A DNA stretch of 5,686 nucleotides from JAUIET01 sp045105115. Its GTDB lineage: Bacteria > Pseudomonadota > Gammaproteobacteria > Pseudomonadales > JAUIET01. The notes below the pieces were generated by a model, which searched no databases, was not told the origin of the DNA, and saw nothing but the letters and a program-made list of their open reading frames with translations. Shown here piece by piece: positions 1-5,686 of the stretch; the first letter of the stretch is position 1, and every line of letters begins with the position of its first letter. The stretch spans positions 1 through 5,686 of the forward strand of contig JBGCDE010000276.1 of NCBI GenBank assembly GCA_045105115.1. Reading direction: 5' to 3'. Position numbers and translations under genes: made by a program.

Positions 1-1
1 G

Positions 2-472
2 TACGATGCCATCAGCGGTTCGATGTTGCGCCTGAACCCCAAAGGCCGCGATGGTGTTAGCCTGAAAGACAAATGGCAAGACCGGTTCCACAGTTATCTT
101 GGTATGACAATCAATGGCTTCCCAAACCTGTTTATGATTCATGGCCCTGGCTCTCCAGGTGTGTTCTATAACATGCCACTGGGCGCTGAACGCCAGATGA
201 ATTGGATTGGCGAGTGTTTGCAACACTTGAAAGAAAACAAGCTAAGCACGGTGGAAGCATCTCAGGCTTCTGAATCAGCCTGGGGGGAAGAAGTCAGCGC
301 GATAGCCGATTTTACCTTATTCCCTCGCACGGACTCCTGGTGGACAGGTGCCAACGTAGAAGGTAAACCACGTTACTTCACTGCCTATCTCGGCGGCGGC
401 ATGTACTACCAGCGTATTGCGGACGTAGCGGCAGCGAGTTATGAAGGCTTTGAGTTTGAGCCGACAGTTTGA
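2..472 (+). CDS. Baeyer-Villiger flavin monooxygenase (cyclohexanone/phenylacetone monooxygenase type), C-terminal part
   Basis: This is the last 156 residues of an FAD- and NADPH-dependent monooxygenase that inserts one oxygen next to a ketone carbonyl, giving an ester or lactone. The frame is open to the left edge (it begins YDAISGSMLRLNP), so the start and the N-terminal FAD- and NADPH-binding Rossmann motifs lie outside the window; full-length relatives are about 540 residues. What remains matches the C-terminal third of the family: a GRDG turn, NGFPNLFMIHGPGSP, the segment SWWTGANVEGKPR (SWYxGANxPGKPR in relatives) and the ending YLGGGMYYQR...YEGFEF. The TGA stop at 470-472 runs into a long palindrome. 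The gene is convergent with the xsc-cobS-cobT unit, so it is probably not part of it. The substrate cannot be read from this fragment; cyclic, aryl and steroid ketones are all known for the family. The family call is firm. Confidence 0.93.
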   Translation, partial: YDAISGSMLRLNPKGRDGVSLKDKWQDRFHSYLGMTINGFPNLFMIHGPGSPGVFYNMPLGAERQMNWIGECLQHLKENKLSTVEASQASESAWGEEVSAIADFTLFPRTDSWWTGANVEGKPRYFTAYLGGGMYYQRIADVAAASYEGFEFEPTV

Positions 473-523
473 AATCCGGGGACAGACCACGGTTTACGGT
501 AAACCGTGGTCTGTCCCCGATTT
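472..523. repeat. Long palindrome of REP/RAYT-associated type; possible bidirectional terminator
   Basis: Two perfect 20-bp inverted arms (477-496 and 500-519) enclose a 3-nt loop. The left arm starts CGGGGACAGACCACGG and the right arm is its exact reverse complement. Skipping the single extra C at 476, pairing extends four more pairs (472-475 with 520-523). The plus strand then reads ATTTTG, so the structure could end transcription of the monooxygenase and, less clearly, of minus-strand transcripts arriving from the right. The core GGGGACAGACCAC resembles dispersed palindromes I recall from gammaproteobacterial genomes near IS200-like REP-associated tyrosine transposases; that link is from memory. 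No transposase lies in the window, so this would be a non-autonomous copy. The palindrome itself is certain; its mobile origin and terminator role are inferred. Confidence 0.85.
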
Positions 524-549
524 TGAAACCGTACTGCGTGTGGCGTGTT

Positions 550-717
550 CTAGCCTGCGATGCCAGAAAAATCGTAGTTGCTAGTTTGCTTGCAGGTCTT
601 TTGACCGGGAACCGCTAATCGAACCACTTTGGCCTTCTCAGATTTGCGACAGGTGCTGGTCGGCATCACGTCTCGTGCAGATGTTTTATCATGCTGAGTT
701 TGTCGTTTTGCTTGCAT
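550..717 (-). CDS. Possible small basic protein, 55 residues, unknown function
   Basis: I do not recognise this ORF. It starts with ATG at 717-715 (MQAKRQTQHDKTSARDV...) and ends with TAG at 552-550 (...SNYDFSGIAG). In its favour, GAGAGG lies 8 nt before the ATG, and the ORF fills the space between a convergent neighbour and a hairpin with few bases to spare. The product is strongly basic, with about eleven Lys/Arg against four Asp/Glu, most of them in the first 43 residues. It has two cysteines (23 and 42), no signal peptide and no membrane segment. It lies 157 bp beyond the end of the cobT-like gene on the same strand, so it could be read through or have its own promoter. A chance ORF remains quite possible because it is short and matches nothing I know. 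Confidence 0.38.
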   Translation of the reverse strand: MQAKRQTQHDKTSARDVMPTSTCRKSEKAKVVRLAVPGQKTCKQTSNYDFSGIAG

Positions 718-786
718 ATCTATCGCCTCTCATTCAGGTTCATCCCAAACTGAGCTTCAGTCTACGCCAGCGATTTGTGTTTGTAT

Positions 787-814
787 TGGAATATAAAGTG
801 CTATCTATATTCCA
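787..814. repeat. 9-bp inverted repeat, possible operator
   Basis: TGGAATATA (787-795) and its exact reverse complement TATATTCCA (806-814) are separated by 10 bp. The repeat lies in the AT-rich gap about 70 bp upstream of the small minus-strand ORF at 550-717, a suitable place for a dimeric regulator site. I could not find a convincing -35/-10 pair around it: the nearest minus-strand elements (TTGATA at 828-823 and TTTATA at 797-792) are spaced too far apart to form one promoter. AT-rich inverted repeats of this size also arise by chance. Confidence 0.3.
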
Positions 815-850
815 GACTGCTATATCAACACCTAACGAAGTTATTTTATT

Positions 851-875
851 AAAAACAAATACTTACGGTACTTGT
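851..875 (-). terminator. Weak terminator-like hairpin after the cobT-like gene
   Basis: Read on the minus strand, ACAAGTAC (875-868) can pair with GTATTTGT (862-855) around a 5-nt loop. This gives eight pairs including one G-U. The second arm ends in T and is followed by four more (854-851). The hairpin begins within the cobT-like stop codon (877-875), the expected place for the end of the operon. The stem is short and AT-rich and the T run is brief, so read-through towards 717 is likely if it acts at all. Confidence 0.33.
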
Positions 876-2602
876 TAAGTTCTCGCCCGATAAGCGCTGT
901 TTATAAATCGAGCAATACTCAGCAAGGTAGAGTTGTCTATTTCTCGCGATGTGTCGAGGTAATGATGATGGCGGAAACTGCCGCTCAAATCCAAGCCAAC
1001 GCCCAGCGCGCACACACTTACATCTGCTCGCGCTTCGATGGATTGGATAACCGAGTGCAAGTGTTTATCCAGATAGTCATCGCCATTGGCTAGATTGGTG
1101 CTGGTATCCATGGGCGAACCATCTGTTATGAGCATGATAATTTTTCGCTGTTCACGTTTACTGCCCAAACGCTCAAGCGCCCAGGCCAATGCTTCACCGT
1201 CCAGACCCTCTCTGTAATTTTCGATTTGCAGTAATGCCGCAATACCAGGTCGCGCCCGTCTCCATTGTTGCGCCGCAGACTTAAAAACAATATGACGGCG
1301 TTCGTTGAGACGACCCGGTAGGACAGGCTTACCTTCTTTGCGCCACTGCTTGAACAGCCTGCCACCATTCCAGCTGCGAGTGGTAAAACCAAGTACCTCG
1401 GTACCAATGCCGGCGTGACCCAATATGCGGTTTAGCTGATCACACAACACAGCCAAAGAACTTGCGTGCTGCTTCATCGAACCGGAACAATCCAGTAATA
1501 ACGTTAAATGGCAATCTGTATGGCGCTTCAAACGCTCTTGTCGAAACACTTTGTGCTCTTCAGGGTGCGTGATCAAACTGCTGAGCCTTGAAGGGTCGAG
1601 ATAACCAAATTCCTCCGAATTGTTCCAGCGACCCAGTTGCTCATCGGCCAGCAACTGCCTGAAAACATGTGCGCATCGCGCGGCATTTATTCCTGATTGT
1701 TGCACAAGCTCGTCGAGTTCAGAACGAAGTTGCGTGAGTTTTTCAGGCCGGAGCAATTTGGCAGCGTCTATTTCCTCATCGTACTCACGAGTAAACACCT
1801 TGTACTGATTTGCAAAATCGTTTTCAGTCTTTCTATGTGCTTCTGAGTCGCCTGCGATGAATTGCTCAACGCTGTCAGCATTACTATCAAACAAAACCAG
1901 GCCAAGATTTTGCAAGGTGGAGCGGGTTTGCTCATCAGCTTCAACTTCATTTTGCTCGCCATGCAGCATACCGGCAACGCCATTAGCAATTAGCAATGCG
2001 TGGGCAGCAAACTGCGCCTGATCTTGCTTACACCGCGGCAGCTTCTGCAACTCAGCGCCTACCTCAACGCCAATTGCATGACGTGTCGCTTCTATCAAGC
2101 CATCAATTTCAGTCGGCACATCCCGATGATTTAGGCGAGTCCAACAGGCAACGGCAAGCGTAAAAATCAAAATACCAGCGTGACTGTCGGTGAAACCACT
2201 GGCTTGTGAATCGTCAATCCAATCCAAAAAATGTTGCTGCAGATTGCTGCGCATACCCGGATGTGAAGGAACTGATTCTATGCGCAGCTGCTCAAGCATA
2301 TTAAACAGTAAACGCTCAACGTCGGAGTCTGGTCGCAGTTGCACGTGCAGCGCCGGGTTATGGTTGGTGAAACGCAGAGCATAAGCATCAGCTAATGCGC
2401 GCTGCGGAGTAAAAAAGGTATTGTCTTCATCTACCGACTTATGAAGCTCAGGGGTATTGACTCGCTGATCCAGGTTATGCAGCAGGCCGGCTTGAAAGAA
2501 GGCGCCAGGTTGATGACCAAGCGCGCGTATACTCGCTGCACAAAGTTCCCGATAGTGTTGCAGACTTGTTGGCTTGTTAGCCGGCTTAGCCGCTGCCATC
2601 AC
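875..2602 (-). CDS. cobT: CobT-like cobaltochelatase subunit, VWA domain protein
   Basis: In the aerobic cobalamin pathway CobT joins CobS as the ATP-driven partner of CobN, which inserts cobalt into hydrogenobyrinic acid a,c-diamide. The 575 residues follow the CobT plan. The N-terminal part (about 14-115) has the CobT-like segment around ADAYALRFTNHNPALHVQL. A helical middle follows, and then a C-terminal von Willebrand A domain (about 363-570) with the metal-site motif DCSGS (371-375), VLGFTTRSWNGG, PGRLNERRHIVFKSA, LDGEALAWA and LITDGSP (491-497). The length is somewhat below the roughly 630 residues of classical CobT, and the very acidic Asp/Glu tract between its domains is much reduced here. 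The frame opens at GTG 2602, but the next codon is ATG (2599), better spaced from AAGAG, so the protein may be 574 residues. Either start overlaps the cobS-like gene (17 or 14 nt), indicating translational coupling. The family is clear; cobalt chelation as its job here is less certain without CobN. Confidence 0.92.
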   Translation of the reverse strand: MMAAAKPANKPTSLQHYRELCAASIRALGHQPGAFFQAGLLHNLDQRVNTPELHKSVDEDNTFFTPQRALADAYALRFTNHNPALHVQLRPDSDVERLLFNMLEQLRIESVPSHPGMRSNLQQHFLDWIDDSQASGFTDSHAGILIFTLAVACWTRLNHRDVPTEIDGLIEATRHAIGVEVGAELQKLPRCKQDQAQFAAHALLIANGVAGMLHGEQNEVEADEQTRSTLQNLGLVLFDSNADSVEQFIAGDSEAHRKTENDFANQYKVFTREYDEEIDAAKLLRPEKLTQLRSELDELVQQSGINAARCAHVFRQLLADEQLGRWNNSEEFGYLDPSRLSSLITHPEEHKVFRQERLKRHTDCHLTLLLDCSGSMKQHASSLAVLCDQLNRILGHAGIGTEVLGFTTRSWNGGRLFKQWRKEGKPVLPGRLNERRHIVFKSAAQQWRRARPGIAALLQIENYREGLDGEALAWALERLGSKREQRKIIMLITDGSPMDTSTNLANGDDYLDKHLHSVIQSIEARADVSVCALGVGLDLSGSFRHHHYLDTSREIDNSTLLSIARFINSAYRART

Positions 2603-3548
2603 TTAGCTCTTGGTCAAAGCAACGTTGGTAAAGCTCGCCAAGAAGCGCCAGCTCTGAAGGGTCACACTTATTCAGATACGAATAGCGCAGCGCACTGTCT
2701 ATGCGTTCAAACACCGCCAGGTTTTCTGCCCAGGCGATCACTGTTCGCGGCGACATCAAAGTAGACAAATCACCTGCCTCAAAGCCATTACGCGTTAAAC
2801 CGGCAAACGCCACCATTGCAGCAACCGTTTCTCTATCCTGCACAGAGCACATCTCAGGTACTCGCGAACAAACAATCTCTGCCTCAATGCCGGGTTCCAG
2901 ATAGTCCAGCAAGGCCACCACATTCCAGCGATCAATCTGCGCCTGGTTACCTAATTGGCTACCATGGTATAGACCATTCAAATTGCCAAGACCCACAGTA
3001 TTGGAAGTTGCTAACAATCGAAAATAGGGGTGCGGTGTAATCACCTTGTTCTGATCCAGCAAGGTGAACTTACCTTCTCGCTCAAGCACACGCTGGATCA
3101 CAAACATAACTTCAGGGCGCGCCGCATCTAGCTCATCGAACACCAAGGCTATAGGGCGCTGCAATGACCAAGGCACAATGCCTTCCTGAAATTTCGTAAT
3201 TTGCTGGCCATCTTGCAATGCAATCGTGTCTTTGCCCACCAGGTCGAAACGGCTGATATGGCCATCCAGATTTACCCGCAAACACGGCCAATTCAGGCGT
3301 GCGGCTATTTGCTCTATATGGCTGGATTTGCCGGTGCCGTGCAGCCCGGCAATCAGCACTCGTCGATTATGCGTAAAGCCAGATAACACCGCGAGAGTGA
3401 CCTCGCGGTTAAAGACATAGGCCGGATCAACATCCGGCACATAATCGTTACGCTCGCTGAACGAGTTAACCTCTAGCGTTGACTCAAACCCGAATGTGTC
3501 GGCAACAGAAACCTGTCTATCAGGTTTCTGTTGAAAGGCTTCGGTCAT
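2586..3548 (-). CDS. cobS: CobS-like AAA+ ATPase, cobaltochelatase subunit type
   Basis: CobS is the AAA+ motor that, with CobT, drives metal insertion by CobN. The 320-residue product is full length for the family and very close to it in wording. It has the N-terminal stretch VPDVDPAYVFNREVTLAVLSGF, Walker A GLHGTGKS (68-75), LNWPCLRVNLDGHISRFDLVGKD, Walker B IALVFDELDA (133-142, acidic pair D138/E139), the sensor-1 region ATSNT (180-184), QAQIDRW with a candidate arginine finger (R207), and SPRT (266-269) as a likely sensor 2. All ATPase residues appear intact. The ATG at 3548 shares ATGA with the xsc stop, and no strong ribosome binding site precedes it, so translation probably depends on xsc. 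Its partner gene follows at once. The NorQ and CbbQ ATPases are relatives, but the wording here is much closer to CobS. The annotation as CobS-type is firm, while its client is open. Confidence 0.93.
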   Translation of the reverse strand: MTEAFQQKPDRQVSVADTFGFESTLEVNSFSERNDYVPDVDPAYVFNREVTLAVLSGFTHNRRVLIAGLHGTGKSSHIEQIAARLNWPCLRVNLDGHISRFDLVGKDTIALQDGQQITKFQEGIVPWSLQRPIALVFDELDAARPEVMFVIQRVLEREGKFTLLDQNKVITPHPYFRLLATSNTVGLGNLNGLYHGSQLGNQAQIDRWNVVALLDYLEPGIEAEIVCSRVPEMCSVQDRETVAAMVAFAGLTRNGFEAGDLSTLMSPRTVIAWAENLAVFERIDSALRYSYLNKCDPSELALLGELYQRCFDQELSDGSG

Positions 3549-5308
3549 ACGTAGTCTTTGTATTTATCAAGATGACGTACAGGCTTGCTCAATGCGTCGC
3601 GTCGGAACGGGTCGCCCAGTTCTCGCGTACACATCACTTCAATAACCGTTGTTTTGCCGCCATTCATTTGCATATCAACAGCCGTTTCCAAAGCGCTGCC
3701 AACTTGCTCGATGTCGTCAACAACAATACCTTCTGCGCCCATCGCCTGACCAATGCTGGCAAAGCTTGGGTTATCCAACAAACCACCGACAAAACGACGG
3801 CCATAGAATTCAACCTGGTTCTTTTGCTCCGCACCCCATTGACGGTTATGGAATACAACGGCTGTAACCGGTAGATCTTCACGAACAGCGGTCATGATTT
3901 CACCCATGCTCATACCCCAGGCACCGTCACCGGCGTAGGCAATGGCGGGTCTTTCCGGCGCGGCGGCTTTCGCACCAATCATGGTGGGCAATGCATAACC
4001 GCAGTTACCAAAGCTCATCGGAGCGAAGAAGCTGCGCGGTCGTTCAAATCGCAAATAGCTGTGCGCCACTGAATTAATATTGCCTATGTCGGTTGAAACC
4101 ATCACATCTTTTGGCATGGCTTTTTCCAGCTCGCGCAGAACCATGCGTGGGTGCAGCCAATTACCTTCTTCACCGGCTTGCTCTTCGATCATGTCAAGAC
4201 TGTAGTCGTCTTTCTCATGAGTCCATGCGTCCAGTTCTTTTTCCCACTCGGCCTTTTCCTGAGCAATTTCAGCAGCGCGAGCATCTTTGGTCGAGTCGCA
4301 ACTTAAAGACATTTGCGACAAGCGCGCACTCAACGCTAATGAAGAAGCTTTCGCGTCACCGCAAATACCGACGGATATTTTCTTAACCAGGCCCAGCATT
4401 TTGTGGTCGGCATCAATTTGAATAATCTGAGCATTTTCAGGCCAGTACTCCAAACCGTGCTGTGGAAGCGTTCCAAATGGCCCAAGGCGTGAACCCACAA
4501 CCAAGACAACATCGGCTCGCGAAATCAGTTTCATGCCAGCTTTCGAGCCCTGATAGCCCAGTGAACCACACCACTGTGGGTGGCTGGCCGGGAACGAATC
4601 GTTATGCTGATAACTGTTTACAACGGGTGCGCCTAAGCGTTCGGCCAACGCAATCACTTCCTGCACGGCGTCAGACATAATCACGCCGCCGCCGGAAACA
4701 ATCACCGGGTTTTTGGCTTTGGCCAGCAGCTCAGCCGCCGCGTTCAAAGACTGTTCGCCACCAGGGCCGCGGTCCAGTCGTTGTGGTTGTGGAATCTCTA
4801 CGTCGATGTCGCCATAGAAATGGTCACGAGGAATGTTCAACTGGGTTGGTCCAATTTCAGACATAGCGCGGTCAAAGCAACGCGCGGTGTATTCGGCCAT
4901 GCGCTTTGGATTCGCAACATGCGCCTGGTACTTAACAAATTCCTGAAACATGGGCAGCTGGTTAGCTTCTTGAAAACCACCCAGACCCATATTCATGGTT
5001 CCGGCTTCCGGGGTTATCATTACCACCGGGCTGTGCGCCCAGTAGGCTGCCGCAATCGCGGTTACGCAGTTACTGATGCCAGGACCATTTTGACCAATTA
5101 CCACTCCATGGCGACCACTTGCGCGCGCATAACCGTCGGCCATGTGTGCCGCACCCTGCTCATGTACAACAGGCACCAGGCGAATGCCTGCTGGCGGGAA
5201 AATATCCATGGCATCCATAAAGGCCGAGCCCATAATGCCAAAAATATCAGTCACACCATGAGCCACCATGGTTTCAACAAAGGCTTCACTAGGGGTCATT
5301 CTTGGCAT
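3545..5308 (-). CDS. xsc: Sulfoacetaldehyde acetyltransferase (Xsc)
   Basis: Xsc is a cytoplasmic thiamine-diphosphate enzyme that converts sulfoacetaldehyde and phosphate to acetyl phosphate and sulfite, the C-S bond cleavage step of taurine, isethionate and sulfoacetate breakdown. The 587 residues are full length. Seen directly: the N-terminal pyrimidine-binding domain with FGIMGSAFMDAMDIFPPAGI (23-42) and the cofactor-activating Glu of VVHEQGAAHMADGYAR (E50); IGQNGPGISNCVTAIAAAYWAHSP (71-94); GGFQEANQLPMFQEF; IPRDHFYGDI; the middle domain with ISRADVVLVVGSRLGPFGTLPQHG; and the C-terminal thiamine-diphosphate/magnesium motif from AGDGAWG (459-465) to N488. Acetolactate synthase and other family members lack this set of motifs. 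The ATG at 5308 has a weak AGAGA 7 nt upstream; an in-frame ATG three codons on is the alternative. It leads the xsc-cobS-cobT unit, and no phosphate acetyltransferase gene is seen next to it. Confidence 0.97.
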   Translation of the reverse strand: MPRMTPSEAFVETMVAHGVTDIFGIMGSAFMDAMDIFPPAGIRLVPVVHEQGAAHMADGYARASGRHGVVIGQNGPGISNCVTAIAAAYWAHSPVVMITPEAGTMNMGLGGFQEANQLPMFQEFVKYQAHVANPKRMAEYTARCFDRAMSEIGPTQLNIPRDHFYGDIDVEIPQPQRLDRGPGGEQSLNAAAELLAKAKNPVIVSGGGVIMSDAVQEVIALAERLGAPVVNSYQHNDSFPASHPQWCGSLGYQGSKAGMKLISRADVVLVVGSRLGPFGTLPQHGLEYWPENAQIIQIDADHKMLGLVKKISVGICGDAKASSLALSARLSQMSLSCDSTKDARAAEIAQEKAEWEKELDAWTHEKDDYSLDMIEEQAGEEGNWLHPRMVLRELEKAMPKDVMVSTDIGNINSVAHSYLRFERPRSFFAPMSFGNCGYALPTMIGAKAAAPERPAIAYAGDGAWGMSMGEIMTAVREDLPVTAVVFHNRQWGAEQKNQVEFYGRRFVGGLLDNPSFASIGQAMGAEGIVVDDIEQVGSALETAVDMQMNGGKTTVIEVMCTRELGDPFRRDALSKPVRHLDKYKDYV

Positions 5309-5410
5309 GATTTGGTCTCTGTATTAAAAAAGGAGTCGTTTTCGCGTGCGTCAATGCGAAATCAGCCACATAGAGTAGCGTCTAATCGCAAAGCTCGATA
5401 GGTCCAATTG
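5309..5410 (-). promoter_or_regulatory. Probable xsc control region with a candidate MocR/TauR-type direct repeat
   Basis: This 102-bp gap between the regulator's stop and xsc is the only one upstream of the three-gene unit. On the minus strand TTGGACCTAT (5407-5398) and TTAGACGCTA (5385-5376) start 22 bp apart, about two helical turns, and share TTRGAC. MocR regulators commonly bind direct repeats. As I recall, the Rhodobacter capsulatus TauR repeat is CTGGACYTAA, which the first copy matches at 8 of 10 positions and the second at only 5. I see no good -35/-10 pair, which would suit an activator-dependent promoter, and no terminator for the regulator. The gap's position supports a control role; the site assignment is tentative. 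Confidence 0.35.
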
Positions 5411-5686
5411 TCAGTCGCTCATGGCACCAGGTATCAGCGCTGCAAGTCCTTGAATTCCTTCAGCAATTTTCCCATCAGAAACAGAAGAAAAGCCGAGCCG
5501 GAAGAAATTTCTCGGCGGGTCGTTCTGGATGAAATGTACAGCTCCCGGCTCAATGATTATGCCCTCTGCCATGGCGGCTACCTTTAGCCTGTCAGCATCC
5601 AACTCTTCAGGCCCGCGCACCCACAAACTCGAGCCACCAAAGCCAGGCATATGAGCGTCTACGCCCAACTCCTGGTCGAGTGCCTC
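5411..5686 (-). CDS. MocR-type transcriptional regulator (TauR-like?), C-terminal end
   Basis: Only the last 91 residues are present; the frame is open to the right edge (EALDQELGVDAHMPGFGGSS...), so a downstream TTG at 5668 is an internal leucine codon and not a start. The fragment matches the C-terminal small domain of the fold-type I aminotransferase-like module found in MocR regulators: GGSSLWVRGPEELDADRL, then AEGIIIEPGAVHFI, then PPRNFFRLGFSSV and a final EGIQGLAALI helix. The IEPG and NFFRLGFSS segments are typical. The GntR-type DNA-binding domain that would prove the call is outside the window, so a plain PLP aminotransferase is the alternative. In Rhodobacter the MocR protein TauR activates taurine genes including xsc, and the position immediately upstream of xsc supports a similar role. 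Here the gene lies in tandem with xsc, not divergent. Confidence 0.83.
   Translation of the reverse strand, partial: EALDQELGVDAHMPGFGGSSLWVRGPEELDADRLKVAAMAEGIIIEPGAVHFIQNDPPRNFFRLGFSSVSDGKIAEGIQGLAALIPGAMSD

Noticed and set aside
675..878. 67-residue plus-strand ORF in the intergenic stretch
   Set aside because: No ribosome binding site is seen before its ATG, and it lies partly antisense to the better supported minus-strand ORF; its composition reflects AT-rich intergenic DNA.
1126..1407. 93-residue minus-strand ORF with a lipoprotein-like start (AAGMVAGCSSS)
   Set aside because: The lipobox-like start is tempting, but the ORF lies in another frame inside the VWA domain of the cobT-like gene, whose sequence is clearly conserved.
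2586..3548. NorQ or CbbQ (nitric oxide reductase or Rubisco activation ATPase)
   Set aside because: The general architecture fits, but HNRRVLIAGLHGTGKS, LNWPCLRVNLDGHISR and DLVGKD are CobS wording, and the partner has CobT features instead of NorD/CbbO ones.
3479..3874. 131-residue plus-strand ORF
   Set aside because: It overlaps the start of the cobS-like gene and the end of xsc on the opposite strand, both certain; it has no recognisable domain.
3545..5308. Acetolactate synthase large subunit (IlvB)
   Set aside because: Same thiamine-diphosphate superfamily, but the GIMGSAFMDAMDIFPPAGI, GGFQEANQLPMFQEF and LGPFGTLPQHG segments are specific to Xsc.
4781..5401. 206-residue plus-strand ORF opposite xsc
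   Set aside because: It is fully antisense to the well-conserved Xsc N-terminal domain, resembles no family I know, and its composition (many His, Arg, Thr) is that of a mirrored coding strand.
1..5686. CRISPR array, tRNA or rRNA genes, insertion sequence with transposase, riboswitch
   Set aside because: I looked on both strands and found no repeat-spacer series, no tRNA-like cloverleaf, no transposase reading frame and no cobalamin riboswitch-like box upstream of the cobS/cobT unit.

Overview
The window reads as a piece of a proteobacterial chromosome of medium G+C, with compact, overlapping genes. The protein content (sulfoacetaldehyde acetyltransferase, CobS/CobT-type chelatase subunits, a MocR-type regulator and a Baeyer-Villiger monooxygenase) suits an aerobic, probably marine, heterotroph that uses organosulfonates. 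A gammaproteobacterium is my best guess, partly from a palindrome of a REP/RAYT-associated type; this is inference and the sequence alone does not prove it.

Layout. Positions 2-472 (+) carry the C-terminal end of a flavin-dependent Baeyer-Villiger monooxygenase that enters from the left edge. Its stop codon abuts a near-perfect long palindrome (472-523). A sparse stretch of about 350 bp follows (520-874). It holds a possible 55-residue basic ORF on the minus strand (550-717) with a reasonable ribosome binding site, a 9-bp inverted repeat (787-814), and a weak terminator-like hairpin (851-875).

From 875 to 5308 everything is on the minus strand and forms one tight unit, transcribed xsc -> cobS-like -> cobT-like. 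The xsc stop and cobS start share ATGA (4-nt overlap), and cobS and cobT overlap by 14 or 17 nt depending on the cobT start. A 102-bp gap (5309-5410) separates xsc from the C-terminal end of a MocR-type (GntR HTH plus aminotransferase-like) regulator that enters from the right edge on the same strand.

How they may work together. Xsc converts sulfoacetaldehyde and phosphate to acetyl phosphate and sulfite, the desulfonation step of taurine, isethionate and sulfoacetate breakdown. A MocR regulator beside xsc recalls TauR, the taurine regulator of Rhodobacter. The surprise is the downstream pair: a AAA+ ATPase and a VWA protein that strongly resemble the CobS and CobT subunits of the aerobic cobaltochelatase. 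They have no CobN in view and sit where phosphate acetyltransferase might be expected. Either cobalamin genes have been drawn into a sulfonate operon, or this CobS/CobT pair acts on another client, by analogy with the NorQ/NorD and CbbQ/CbbO ATPase-VWA pairs. This is the main point of interest in the window.
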